64,000 nucleotides of DNA, from the NCBI RefSeq assembly GCF_003860465.1, contig NZ_CP034185.1:310001-374000 (forward strand), in the 5' to 3' direction. The position numbers were made by a program, and so were the translations under genes. Below are positions 24,150 to 33,336 of the stretch, one piece after another (within the stretch, counting starts at the first letter, position 1; each line of letters begins with the position of its first letter). This DNA comes from Deinococcus psychrotolerans. GTDB lineage: Bacteria; Deinococcota; Deinococci; Deinococcales; Deinococcaceae. The notes below the pieces were generated by a model. The model worked only from the letters and a program-made list of their open reading frames with translations, searched no databases and had not been told where the DNA came from.

Positions 24150-24681
24150 TTCCGGACTCCCCGTAAGCGATCTCCCGCGCTTCCAATTCATTCGGCCCTA
24201 CCCTCGGCCAGCCCGGCGCGTCCATAAATCCGGCGTAGCCAAAGCGGTACTGGGTCAAGGGGTGGGCCATAAAACCTTCGGTCAGCTCGGCCAGAAGGTC
24301 TTCAAACGGGTGCGGCTGACTGGCTTGCAACTCGTGAATGGCGGCGTCCTGCTCGTCACCGGAGAGCGTTTCAAAGTTGCTTGGCAAGGCCGCCAGCAGC
24401 CCCTGATACGCCGGGCCGTCAGCGGGGGTGTCGGCGTAGCGCCAGCCGTCCGATAAGTTTTGGTGGAGACGCTGGTCGATTAGGCCGCTCAAGTCCATCT
24501 CGGCGGGGTCGTGCGGCACCAGTCGGACGGCCACCGCTCGCAGCCGAGCGAACTCTGTTTCGCTCAGAAATTGCCGCTCATAGCGGGCGTCCAGCCGCTC
24601 CAGCAGGGTGGCGCGGGTCGGAGCTGTTACGGCTGGCCCGTTGAGGGCGGCGATCACGGCGGCGCGTTCTTGGGCGCTCAT
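24139..24681 (-). CDS. gluconate 2-dehydrogenase subunit 3-like protein
   Basis: 180 residues, helical, resembling gluconate 2-dehydrogenase subunit 3 (RLVPHDPAEMDLSGLIDQRL, FLSETEF, the late GYAGFMDAPGWP). It normally assists the FAD subunit, encoded directly downstream with an 11-base overlap. The usual twin-arginine leader of this family is not seen, so the complex may be cytoplasmic or the subunit may be exported another way. First gene of a three-gene unit with the GMC subunit and the hydrolase. Confidence 0.75.
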   Translation of the reverse strand: MSAQERAAVIAALNGPAVTAPTRATLLERLDARYERQFLSETEFARLRAVAVRLVPHDPAEMDLSGLIDQRLHQNLSDGWRYADTPADGPAYQGLLAALPSNFETLSGDEQDAAIHELQASQPHPFEDLLAELTEGFMAHPLTQYRFGYAGFMDAPGWPRVGPNELEAREIAYGESGNDQ

Positions 24682-24818
24682 GGCTGGCCCGCTTTCGGGT
24701 TCTGGACGAGTGGAAACGGAATCAAGGCTTTCATCCGCTTCAACGTGTCAAACCTTGCAGCGGCGCTTGGTAATCTTGGCTGCTATCGGGTGCTGACCTG
24801 GCCTTCCACGCTCAAACC

Positions 24819-24846
24819 AACATATGAGCAGTCATTCAGGTATACT
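24819..24846 (+). promoter_or_regulatory. SmtB/ArsR-like operator overlapping the -10 of the metal ATPase promoter
   Basis: Positions 24819-24844 carry an imperfect inverted repeat (ATATGAGCA ... ATTCAGGTAT) that differs at about 5 of 26 places from the cyanobacterial smt operator as I remember it. TATACT at 24841-24846 is a good -10 and ends 5 bases before ATG 24852, so the transcript should be leaderless. Repressor binding would cover the core promoter. No ArsR/SmtB gene is next to it. Confidence 0.65.
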
Positions 24847-24851
24847 GAGAC

Positions 24852-27125
24852 ATGACCCGTCCTCCTTCCTTGCCTTCCGTCTCCGAGGCTTCTAGCCTGA
24901 CCTACTTCGTGGAGGGCATGGACTGCGCCAGTTGCGTGCAAAAAGTCGAGCGGGTGGTGGGGCGTTTGCCCGGCACCGGGGAAGTCAAGACCAGTTTCAC
25001 CAAGCAGACCCTGATCCTTGAACTTGACGAAGCCCAGACTCCGCGCCAGACCCTGGAAACCCATTTGCGTTCACTCGGCTACACGCCGACGCTGCGGGCT
25101 GCTCCCGTTCAACCCAAAAGCCCCGAGCATGGTCATGCGGGCCACGACCACGACTCGCATGACCATGCTCGACAGGATCACGCGGGCCACACCCATGAAG
25201 TCCTGCCGCCCAACACCCTCTGGTACAAAGGCACTCAGGGCAAATTGGTGCTGACCTCGGGTGTGCTGCTGGCGCTGGCGTGGGTGTTCGGCTTCGTGGC
25301 TCCTCAGCTCGCCCTCTACGGCTACGTGGCCGCCACCTTACTGGGCGTCTGGCCACTGGCCAAAAGTGCGGTGGCGAGTGCCCGGTTGGGCGACTTTTTC
25401 AGCATCAACTTGCTGGTGTCACTCGCGGCCATCGGTGCGGTGCTGATCGGGCAAGCGGCGGAGGGCGCGGTGGTGGTGTTCTTCTTCGCGGTGGGCGAAC
25501 TCCTCGAAGGTGTGGCGGCGGGCCGGGCGCGGGCGGGCATTCAGGCGCTCTCGGCCCTGACGCCCAAGACAGCGCTCCTGATGGACGGCAACGAGATGCG
25601 CGAAGTGCCCGCCGACACCCTGGAAGTCGGGCAAATGGTGCAGGTGCGCCCCGGCAGCCGGGTGCCCGCCGACGGCAGCATCACGGCGGGTCAATCGAGC
25701 TTAGATGACAGCCCCGTAACCGGCGAGAGTATGCCGGTGGACAAAAACGTGGGCGACGCGGTGTTCGCAGGCAGCATCAACGGCAGCGGTGTATTGACCG
25801 TCAAGGTCGACAAGGCCGCCGCCGACAACACCATCGCCCGCATCATTCACCTGGTCGAGGAAGCTGAGGGCAGCAAGGCTCCCACCGCCCGCTTCATCGA
25901 CCGCTTCAGCCGCCTCTACACACCGGGCGTGGTGCTGGTGTCGGCGCTGGTGGCGCTTATTCCGCCGCTGCTGCTGGGGGCCGAGTGGCATCTGTGGCTT
26001 TACAAGAGCATCACCTTGCTGCTGATCGGTTGCCCCTGCGCTTTGGTGCTGAGCGTGCCCGCCGCGATTACCAGCGCCGTGAGCGCGGGCACCCGGCGCG
26101 GACTGCTGATCAAGGGCGGCGCGGCGCTGGAAACCATCGGCAGTGTCAAAACGGTGGCCTTCGACAAAACCGGCACCCTGACGGCGGGCCAGCCGCGCGT
26201 CACCGACGTGCTGGGCGCGGCCTTGTCAGAGTCGGAAGTGCTGCGCCTCGCCGCCGCCGTGGAAGCTGGAAGCTCGCATCCGCTGGCGCAGGCCATCAGC
26301 GGCGCGGCCAAGTCGGCGGGCCTGAGTGTGCCTGCTGCTGAAGCCGCCGCCGCCCTCGCCGGAAAAGGCGTGACGGCCACCGTGGAAGGCCGCCCCCTGT
26401 TTGTCAGCTCGCCCAAGCATGTCGCCAGCACCTTAAACCTCGCGCCAGATCTTCAGCAACGCCTCACGGCCTTTGAAGAAGCCGGGAAAACCGTGGTGGT
26501 GCTGCACAGTTCGGATCAGGTGCTGGGTGTGGTGGCTATTCGCGACGAAGCCAGACCCGACGCGGCGCAGGCGATTGCCCGCCTCAAAGCGATGGGTGTC
26601 AAGACTGTGATGTTGACCGGCGACAATGCCCGCACCGGCAAAGCCATTGCCGCTCAGTTGGGCCTGGACGTGCGGGCCGAACTGCTTCCCGAAGACAAGC
26701 TGCGCTTAATTGGCGAGCTGCGCCAAGACGGCGATGTGGCGATGGTCGGTGACGGCATCAACGACGCTCCGGCGCTTGCCAAAGCTGATGTCGGCATTGC
26801 CATGGGAGGCGGCACCGACGTGGCCCTCGAAGCTGCCGACGCCGCCTTGCTGCGTGGACGGGTTTCGGGCGTGGCCGATCTGGTGCAGCTTTCGCGCGAC
26901 ACCATGACCAACATCCGCTGGAATATCGGCTTTGCGCTGGGTCTCAAAGCCATTTTCCTGGTCACCACTCTGCTCGGCTACACCAATCTGTGGATGGCGA
27001 TTCTGGCCGACACTGGGGCCACTGCCATCGTGACTGCCAACGCCCTGCGTTTGCTGGGTTGGCGAGGCAAAGAGGACGCGGCGACTGTGCCCGTCAGCGG
27101 CCCAGCTTTACACAGCGGGGCTTGA
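24852..27125 (+). CDS. heavy-metal P1B-type ATPase (Zn/Cd/Pb-type exporter)
   Basis: 757 residues. An N-terminal HMA domain has GMDCASC (Cys25, Cys28). A His-rich linker (about 90-115, many HxH/DH repeats) and paired membrane helices follow. The transport motif is Cys394-Pro-Cys396; phosphorylation Asp438 is in DKTGT; GDGINDAPALAKADVG closes the hinge. The His-rich stretch and the motif set favour Zn2+/Cd2+/Pb2+ export (ZntA/CadA group) over copper. No Shine-Dalgarno lies before ATG 24852. The operator-like site just upstream fits metal-responsive derepression. Confidence 0.93.
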   Translation: MTRPPSLPSVSEASSLTYFVEGMDCASCVQKVERVVGRLPGTGEVKTSFTKQTLILELDEAQTPRQTLETHLRSLGYTPTLRAAPVQPKSPEHGHAGHDHDSHDHARQDHAGHTHEVLPPNTLWYKGTQGKLVLTSGVLLALAWVFGFVAPQLALYGYVAATLLGVWPLAKSAVASARLGDFFSINLLVSLAAIGAVLIGQAAEGAVVVFFFAVGELLEGVAAGRARAGIQALSALTPKTALLMDGNEMREVPADTLEVGQMVQVRPGSRVPADGSITAGQSSLDDSPVTGESMPVDKNVGDAVFAGSINGSGVLTVKVDKAAADNTIARIIHLVEEAEGSKAPTARFIDRFSRLYTPGVVLVSALVALIPPLLLGAEWHLWLYKSITLLLIGCPCALVLSVPAAITSAVSAGTRRGLLIKGGAALETIGSVKTVAFDKTGTLTAGQPRVTDVLGAALSESEVLRLAAAVEAGSSHPLAQAISGAAKSAGLSVPAAEAAAALAGKGVTATVEGRPLFVSSPKHVASTLNLAPDLQQRLTAFEEAGKTVVVLHSSDQVLGVVAIRDEARPDAAQAIARLKAMGVKTVMLTGDNARTGKAIAAQLGLDVRAELLPEDKLRLIGELRQDGDVAMVGDGINDAPALAKADVGIAMGGGTDVALEAADAALLRGRVSGVADLVQLSRDTMTNIRWNIGFALGLKAIFLVTTLLGYTNLWMAILADTGATAIVTANALRLLGWRGKEDAATVPVSGPALHSGA

Positions 27126-27126
27126 T

Positions 27127-27160
27127 AAAAGTTCAGGTTCGGTTTGGCTCCTGAGCTTTT
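27127..27160. terminator. bidirectional terminator between the metal ATPase and the convergent HExxH gene
   Basis: AAAAGTTCAGG (27127-27137) pairs with CCTGAGCTTTT (27150-27160) with one G-U pair and a 12-base loop. The A-run on one arm and the T-run on the other let it act in both directions. It starts 2 bases after the ATPase stop. Confidence 0.75.
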
Positions 27161-27184
27161 GAAGCAGAATTCAAAACGCTCCCT

Positions 27185-27829
27185 TCAAAGTTTTCCCAGT
27201 TCCTTGATAACCTCCTTCCATCCTCTGCGCTTGACCAACTGCCCTGTCCGCCGCGCCGCCTCCACATAAGCGGCGGCCAGCCGAGTGGGGTTGCGGCCCA
27301 GCAGTTCTTCACTCAGCGCGTCACTGCTCAAGCGGCTCAGTCCGGTCGGCCCCTGCGGGTCGCTCGCCGCCTCGCCGCTGAACGTGCGGGCCAGCCCCTC
27401 GGCCAGCCAGCGCGGGATTCCGGCAGGCTGAGCGGTGTGAAACGCTTCGTGGCGAATGGTCAGGGGCAGCCGTCCGCTGAGCGCCAAAGCGGTGAGCCGC
27501 TGGGTAGAGATGACTGCGCCCTGTGTGCTGGCGGCAATGTTGGCCGGTTCGGCGGTGCGCCGGGCAAAATCTGCCGCGCTGCTGGCTGCCTCAATTCGCA
27601 CCTGAGTGGGCGGTGGCAGCCCGAGGGCCTTCAAGTCTCTGGCTGCCGCGTCCCAAGCCTTAAAAACTGTGCCGAGTTGCAGGCGGTCACGCGGGTCGCT
27701 GTAACTGACGCTCAGGCCGCCGTGCTGTACCTGAAAGGCCTGAGCGGTGGGGGAGAGCAGCAGAGCGAAGAGAAGCGTCTGGATAAGCCTATTTGGTTTG
27801 GACGACGCTTTGACCCACCCCCTCCTCAC
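27185..27829 (-). CDS. secreted HExxH metallopeptidase-like protein
   Basis: 214 residues with a signal peptide (TLLFALLLSPTAQAF). The zinc motif is H127-E128-x-x-H131 (RHEAFHTAQ), followed by Glu144 in PRWLAEGLA as third ligand, the gluzincin pattern of peptidase-MA-like families. About 210 residues is minimal for this fold. GTG 27829 overlaps the stop of the alpha-2-macroglobulin gene (GTGA), so the two are co-translated. Peptidase activity is inferred from motifs; no substrate is known. Confidence 0.8.
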   Translation of the reverse strand: MRRGWVKASSKPNRLIQTLLFALLLSPTAQAFQVQHGGLSVSYSDPRDRLQLGTVFKAWDAAARDLKALGLPPPTQVRIEAASSAADFARRTAEPANIAASTQGAVISTQRLTALALSGRLPLTIRHEAFHTAQPAGIPRWLAEGLARTFSGEAASDPQGPTGLSRLSSDALSEELLGRNPTRLAAAYVEAARRTGQLVKRRGWKEVIKELGKL

Positions 27830-30800
27830 TCCCCCCGGTCTCTTACCGTGAACGTCGCTGCCGAGCCGTAGCCTTCCACGTCGGAGTCGTACATCAAGAA
27901 AGCGTGGGTGGGCAGGGCGGTGAAGGTGCCGGGCGTCTGGGCACGCAGCACATAAGTCATGGTCTGCTTGCCCGACAAGTAATCGGCATAGAGGTCTACC
28001 CGGTCATCGAGAAGGTCGCGTCCGGCGTACCAGTAATTCCAATCTTCCCAGTTGTATTCGTCAGGGTCTTTGAGGCCGGCAATCGCGAGGCTGCGTTCGT
28101 CTTGGGCTTTCATGCCTGCCGGAATCGGATCGCTGATGAGCAGATAGCGGGCGCTTTGCTGCGACGGCTTAACCGTCAGCGTCACCAGAATCAGGTCGCC
28201 CACCGTGACGGGTTGCATCTGTCCGCCCTTTAGGAGTGGCGTGCGCTGATAGGTGTAGCGCTTGCCTTTCTCGTCCCAGATGGGGGTGAGTTTTTGGTAT
28301 TCGCGGCGAAGCTCAAAGCCTTTGCTGGCGTCGGCGTGGAGTTCGGCGGGTTCGCGGCTGAAACTCAGTTGACTGCTGAAGGTCAGGCCCGCCGGAGCGC
28401 CCTGCATCGTGACGGTGTGTGGCCCGGCTTTGAGGCCGCCGGTGTTCAGTTTCAAGGTGGCCGCCTCGGTGCCGCTGAGCGTGGCGCTTCCGGCACTGAG
28501 GCCGTCCAACGTCACTTTGACTTCGCTGCTGACGGGTGCGGGCGGCTTCAGAGCGAGCGCGGCGATAATCACGCTGGTGGTGTCTTGGGTGCTGAGCCAC
28601 TTGGGGCCGCGCCGGTTGCTGAGCAGCCACTGGGAGATATTAGGAATCAGCGGGCTGCCCGGTTCCAGTTGCGCCAAAGCTTCTAGGGCGGTGGCCGTGA
28701 CCTGCACGCTGTTGTCATCCCAGAAGTCGTACCAGTAGGTCTTGCCGCGCTTGGGTGTTTCCCAGTGGATCAGCGAGCCGTTGTTGCTGCCGATGCGCTG
28801 CGCCTTGAGGCGGTCGAGCACGTCTTTGGCGGCCTGAGTCTGGCCCAGCTTTTGCAGCGCCAGAGCGGTTTCGGCGAGTGCGTAGGGCGCGAGGTCTTTG
28901 CGGCGAGCAAAGGTGTTGAGTCCGGCCAAGTCCAGCCGTCCAGCGTCCGCGAGGGCGCGGTAAGCGCTGGCCCGCTCGGCTTGCCGCGCTTTGGGGTTGC
29001 TGGCATTCTTAGTGAGGTACTTCAGGCCATTGTCCAGCATGGTGTTGTCCACTGCCGCGCCGAGTTGCTTGGCCCGCAGGAGGCCCTCCACCACGTAAGC
29101 GCTCATCTCCAGTGTGCTGTCGTCCCACTGCCAGAAGTTCCAGCCGCCGTCTTCATGCTGGAAGAGTTGCAACCTTGCCAAGCCGCTGCTGACGATATCC
29201 GGCAGGTTCTTGGTCACACTCTGCGGCAGAGCGGCGCTGCCCAGATTTTGCTTGGCCAGCAGCGCGGGCAAAAAGCGGCTCATGGTCTGCTCGGTGCAGC
29301 CGTAGGGATAGCCCACCAGATATTCCAGTGCGGGCGACACCGCCGAGAGCAGCGAGGGCGTCAGGCTCAGGCTCAGATCGAGCGTGCTGAGGTTGGTGTC
29401 CACCGGAATGTTGAGCGTCACGCTGGGCTTAGAGGCGCTGCCCACCGCTGTCTGGCTGACCTCGTAACCGCGAGCTTTGATCGGCAGCGGTAATTTCAAT
29501 GCGTCATTGCCGGAACCTGTCCGGGCCGTGAAGGTCACGTCCGCCGTGCCGACATTGCCCGCCCGCACCTGCATGTCGCTGCGAGTACGCCCGTTGGCCG
29601 CCACGTTGATGGCCGCGCCAGCTGGGGTCAGCGCCGCGCCGCCGAGCGGGGTCAGTCCATTCAAAACAGCGCTGACGTTGCCCATCACGGGCCTGCCCAG
29701 CGTGTTGTTGACGATTCCCGAAAGGGTCACCGTGTCGCCGCGCACCAAAAAGGTTGGCAGAGTCAAGCGGGCGATCACGTCTTTGGTGGTCATGGTGCTG
29801 GCGGTCGCCTGCCCGAAGCGCGGAAGCTGGGTCTGGGCGCGGGCGGTGGCGATCCAGGTGGTCAAGTTGTCGGGGAATTTCACGTCCACTTCAGCGTGGC
29901 CCTGCGCGTCGGTGATGAGGTTGGGCAGCCACAAAATCGTGTCTTTGAAATCCTGGCGCGGCGTCACGCTGTCGGCGGTGCTGGCGTCGGCGGCGCGGGC
30001 CTGCTTGTCCTGAGCAAAGGCGGGCTTGATGGCCATCGGTTTGGGCGCGTTCGCCGTGGTTCCCACCTGTGAAAAATAAAAATTGAGACTGGAATTGGTG
30101 CCCACCGCGTTGTCGCGCAGGGCGTCAAAAACCTGAGCAATCGGGGTGGCGTTGTCGGGCTGCACCAGATAAATCGCCTGATCCACTACGCCCAGCGCCA
30201 GATTAGCCGCCACGCCTTTGCCACCCGCGTCCTTCACGTCCACGCTGAGCTTGCCGGTGTCGCCGGGGGCGTAGCGGGCTTTGGCAGGCGTGACTTTCAC
30301 CGTCAGCGCCGACCCCACACGCGGAACTTTGACGTGGGCGTCGTTGCTATACAGTTGCCCGTCACCCAGTGCCGCCGCTGCCACGTAGATGTTGGGGGCC
30401 ATGTCCGCCGTGACCGGAAACGAGTAGGTCAGCACCGCGCCTGTGCCGCGCAGCACCGTGGAGCTTCTGAGTTTGTCGCCTTCCAGCGTCACCAGAACGG
30501 GCGCACCTGGCTTCGGATTGCCCACCAATACGGTGGCGGTGTCGCCCGGCGCGTAGCTCTTTTTGTCCAGCCTCACCGAGAGGTCGCGGTAGTTCCAGCC
30601 GTAATCCTCGCCGGGTTTGAGTACCCATACGAAGTTCTCGAAAGTGCTGACGCGCCCCTGTGAGTCGGTGACGCTGGCCCGCAGCAAGTAGCCGCCGCCG
30701 CGCGGGGCACTCAGGGTGGTGGCCGCTCTGCCGTCTGCGCCAGTCTGCACCTGGCTGCGCGAGAGCCGTTTTTCAGAGAGCACCCAGGTCTTTTTCTTCT

Positions 30801-32268
30801 TGTCGTAGTCGTAACTCTGCCGCACCAGATCCAACGTGACCGGCGCGGCGCGGCCCACGTCTTTCAGGTCGCGGGTATCGAGCGAAATGCCAATCGGCTT
30901 GTTGACACCGTACACATAGCCGTCGGTGTCGGCTTCCACGTTCAAGCTGGCCGGAAAAGCGATCACGCGGGTCTGGGCGCTGACGGTGCGGCGCGATTCG
31001 TCTTCCACCTCGGCTTCGATGCGGTAGCTGACCGGGTTGCCGCTCGCGTCTTTTTCCAGTGGTAAGGTCAAATCCAAATCACCGTTGGCGTTGAGCCGCG
31101 TTTGATCCTGAATCACCAAGTCCGAGCCGTAATCCGTGCCTTCGCTGTCGGGCGACAGATACTCGCTGTCAAAGCCGGGCGGATAATAAGGAGCGCGGGT
31201 CACGTTGTAATTGACAATCGCTCCGCTGACATTGCCCCCGAACAGGTAACGGGCCGAGATGCGGACATTGACCTTGTCGCCCTGCACCGCCCTTTTGCGG
31301 TCGGCTTGGATGGTCACGGCGTATTCGGGCTTCTGGTAGGCTTCCACCTGAAAACTGCCGCTGATGTCGGTCTGGTCGTCGTCGGTTCCTTCGGGTGACA
31401 GGGAAAAATAATACTCGCCCAGCTTGGCTCCGGCAGGCAAATCCAGTCCGGCATTCAGCGAACCGAAGGCGTCGGTCATCAGGGTTTTTCTGAACACCTC
31501 GTCGTCGTTGGGCGACTTGACCACGACCCGCACCGAAGTACCCGCCAGTGCTTTAAGGCTCCCGGCCTGCCGCAGCACCGCCTTGAAATCCACGTGCTGG
31601 CCGGGGCGGTAGACGGGCCGGTCGGTGTAGACGTAGCCGCGCACCAGCGGAGCGGCGTAGCTGTTCCAGTTCGCGCCGCTGATGGCCCAGTCGTTGCCGA
31701 TATGGGCGAGGTAGGTCTCCTTGTCGCTGTTGGCGTCGGCCTTGCGCGTCAAGCGGGCCACGCCGTCCACGCTGGCCTGCACGCTCTGTTTGCTGCCGAG
31801 CAAATTGATCTGGGCTGCCCGCGTCTGGCCGCTTTCCCGGTCAGCGGTATAAATCAAGACTTGGTTCTGGTCGCGCTTGACGACCAAGCCCAGATTGCTG
31901 ACCACCACCACGGCGGCGAGGTTGCCGGTGCCTACCGTGTAAACGCCGCTGGGCAGTGTGCCGAGGTTGAGCGAATCGTCTCTGCGCCGCAAGGTCACGC
32001 TGCGAATCGGCGCGGACTGCTGCGAAGCGCTGAGCTTGGGCTGGTGCGGGTCGGGCGAGGCGGCAAACAAGCTGGCCGGGTCAAGTACCCGCCGCACAGT
32101 GAAGACCGTTCCAGCAGGCGCGTAGACTTCCACCTTGACAGCCTGGCCCCCCTGAAAGACGCCGCCGTAAATCGATACGTTGCGCTGTGCGGGCGCTAGA
32201 CCCGCCACCAGAGCCGTGGAGAGGAGAACACCGGTGAGCCATTTGCGCTGTACCTGTCTGCCTTGCAT
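27826..32268 (-). CDS. alpha-2-macroglobulin family protein (YfaS-like)
   Basis: About 1480 residues from ATG 32268, with a signal peptide (WLTGVLLSTALVAGLAPAQ). Repeated MG beta-sandwich domains include TDRPVYRPGQHVDFKAVLR (MG-domain signature). The thioester motif is Cys991-Thr-Glu-Gln994 in YPYGCTEQTMSRF, followed by an alpha/alpha TED region and a C-terminal receptor-like domain. The family traps proteases in the envelope by covalent thioester attachment. The frame is open 22 codons upstream, but ATG 32268 has AAAGGGG before it and starts the signal peptide. Partner genes on both sides (DUF1175-like upstream, HExxH downstream) point to one envelope defence or remodelling unit. Confidence 0.93.
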   Translation of the reverse strand: MQGRQVQRKWLTGVLLSTALVAGLAPAQRNVSIYGGVFQGGQAVKVEVYAPAGTVFTVRRVLDPASLFAASPDPHQPKLSASQQSAPIRSVTLRRRDDSLNLGTLPSGVYTVGTGNLAAVVVVSNLGLVVKRDQNQVLIYTADRESGQTRAAQINLLGSKQSVQASVDGVARLTRKADANSDKETYLAHIGNDWAISGANWNSYAAPLVRGYVYTDRPVYRPGQHVDFKAVLRQAGSLKALAGTSVRVVVKSPNDDEVFRKTLMTDAFGSLNAGLDLPAGAKLGEYYFSLSPEGTDDDQTDISGSFQVEAYQKPEYAVTIQADRKRAVQGDKVNVRISARYLFGGNVSGAIVNYNVTRAPYYPPGFDSEYLSPDSEGTDYGSDLVIQDQTRLNANGDLDLTLPLEKDASGNPVSYRIEAEVEDESRRTVSAQTRVIAFPASLNVEADTDGYVYGVNKPIGISLDTRDLKDVGRAAPVTLDLVRQSYDYDKKKKTWVLSEKRLSRSQVQTGADGRAATTLSAPRGGGYLLRASVTDSQGRVSTFENFVWVLKPGEDYGWNYRDLSVRLDKKSYAPGDTATVLVGNPKPGAPVLVTLEGDKLRSSTVLRGTGAVLTYSFPVTADMAPNIYVAAAALGDGQLYSNDAHVKVPRVGSALTVKVTPAKARYAPGDTGKLSVDVKDAGGKGVAANLALGVVDQAIYLVQPDNATPIAQVFDALRDNAVGTNSSLNFYFSQVGTTANAPKPMAIKPAFAQDKQARAADASTADSVTPRQDFKDTILWLPNLITDAQGHAEVDVKFPDNLTTWIATARAQTQLPRFGQATASTMTTKDVIARLTLPTFLVRGDTVTLSGIVNNTLGRPVMGNVSAVLNGLTPLGGAALTPAGAAINVAANGRTRSDMQVRAGNVGTADVTFTARTGSGNDALKLPLPIKARGYEVSQTAVGSASKPSVTLNIPVDTNLSTLDLSLSLTPSLLSAVSPALEYLVGYPYGCTEQTMSRFLPALLAKQNLGSAALPQSVTKNLPDIVSSGLARLQLFQHEDGGWNFWQWDDSTLEMSAYVVEGLLRAKQLGAAVDNTMLDNGLKYLTKNASNPKARQAERASAYRALADAGRLDLAGLNTFARRKDLAPYALAETALALQKLGQTQAAKDVLDRLKAQRIGSNNGSLIHWETPKRGKTYWYDFWDDNSVQVTATALEALAQLEPGSPLIPNISQWLLSNRRGPKWLSTQDTTSVIIAALALKPPAPVSSEVKVTLDGLSAGSATLSGTEAATLKLNTGGLKAGPHTVTMQGAPAGLTFSSQLSFSREPAELHADASKGFELRREYQKLTPIWDEKGKRYTYQRTPLLKGGQMQPVTVGDLILVTLTVKPSQQSARYLLISDPIPAGMKAQDERSLAIAGLKDPDEYNWEDWNYWYAGRDLLDDRVDLYADYLSGKQTMTYVLRAQTPGTFTALPTHAFLMYDSDVEGYGSAATFTVRDRGE

Positions 32269-32395
32269 GCTTGCCCCTTTGAGCGGTGTGAAGTGCTTTT
32301 TCTCAGTGTAAGCCAAGCGTGTCTTGCGCCGCATTCTTAAGCAAGTCTTTATCTCATATCTTTATTTCAGAGGGCGTGAGAATCCGCTTGCTGCG

Positions 32396-33169
32396 TCAAT
32401 TCAAAATCTTCCAGCGGTATACACCCAGAAAGTTGGGGTTGCTGCTGGCTGGATGAAAAGCCCGCTCGGCATATCTCAGCAAGCTCTGCACGGTCAGTAG
32501 CCGCACCTCGCCGCCTTCGGCTGGGCTGGCCCCGGTGTGGTAGACGACGTTGCCGCCGCCCAAGTAGACCATGCTGTGATACGAGCGCAAGTCGGGCCGA
32601 ATAAAAATCAGCAGGTCGCCGCGTTTGGCCGCCGCCATCTCCCGCGAAACCCTGACCATCGAGTAGTTGGCGAGGTACTGCACTCCCGTGCGGCCGACCA
32701 ATTTGCCCGCTTCGATGTCGCCCACCTGATAAGCCCCGCCCGCTGTGCGGAACACCGAGCGGCTGATGATCGGCAGAGGGTATCCGAAAGCCTGCACGTC
32801 GCCCGATTGGGGACGCGGCAGAAACTTGAATTTGGAGCGCCATACAGCGTCATGTGGCATCAGGGCATTGATGAAAGCGTAGCGCAGCAGCCCGCCGCAG
32901 TCGCGGTCAGCGGGCAGCCAGTCTTTGTTCATGCCGTAATACTGGCTCTGGGCAATGGACGCAAACCAATCGGCGAAGCGCTCACGGTCTTGGCCCACCA
33001 ATTCGGCGGCGTCGGGATAGCCGTCGCGGTCAGAGTCGGCTACGCTGCTCACGGAAAGCGGCGTCGTGCCGGTAGAAATGGGATCGGCAGCACTGACCCC
33101 GCCGCCCAAACCGAGCAGTACACCGAGGCAACACACCGGCCAAAGTTGGCTCCTCAGACGCTGAATCAC
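32396..33169 (-). CDS. DUF1175 (YfaT-like) secreted protein with NlpC/P60-like motifs
   Basis: 257 residues with a signal peptide (VCCLGVLLGLGGGVSAA). A DxDxDG calcium-loop-like motif lies at 45-53 (DSDRDGYPDAAE). Cys91 in RDCGGLLRY and His198 in YHSMVYLGGG are arranged as in NlpC/P60 cysteine peptidases. In E. coli, yfaT (DUF1175) is next to the alpha-2-macroglobulin gene yfaS, and the same pairing occurs here (127-base gap). The start is GTG with CATAAT 6 bases before it and no Shine-Dalgarno, so it may be leaderless. A GCGGCC-AGC-GGCCGC hairpin lies upstream at 33191-33205. Confidence 0.8.
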   Translation of the reverse strand: MIQRLRSQLWPVCCLGVLLGLGGGVSAADPISTGTTPLSVSSVADSDRDGYPDAAELVGQDRERFADWFASIAQSQYYGMNKDWLPADRDCGGLLRYAFINALMPHDAVWRSKFKFLPRPQSGDVQAFGYPLPIISRSVFRTAGGAYQVGDIEAGKLVGRTGVQYLANYSMVRVSREMAAAKRGDLLIFIRPDLRSYHSMVYLGGGNVVYHTGASPAEGGEVRLLTVQSLLRYAERAFHPASSNPNFLGVYRWKILN

Positions 33170-33336
33170 CCGGCTATTATGCCTTTTCGCGCGGCCAGCG
33201 GCCGCTATCTGCTTTTGCGAGGCAGCGCAGTGGTGAAGACGTCTCGATTAGAATATATACACTCACGCCTATAACTCTCATGGTTCTACCCCGTAAAACT
33301 TTCTAACTCACCACCCACCGTACCCGCTTTTTCCTT

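Noticed and set aside
32346..32365. Direct repeat TCTTTAT with 13-base period before the macroglobulin gene
   Set aside because: Only two 7-base copies in an AT-rich stretch; not enough to call an operator.
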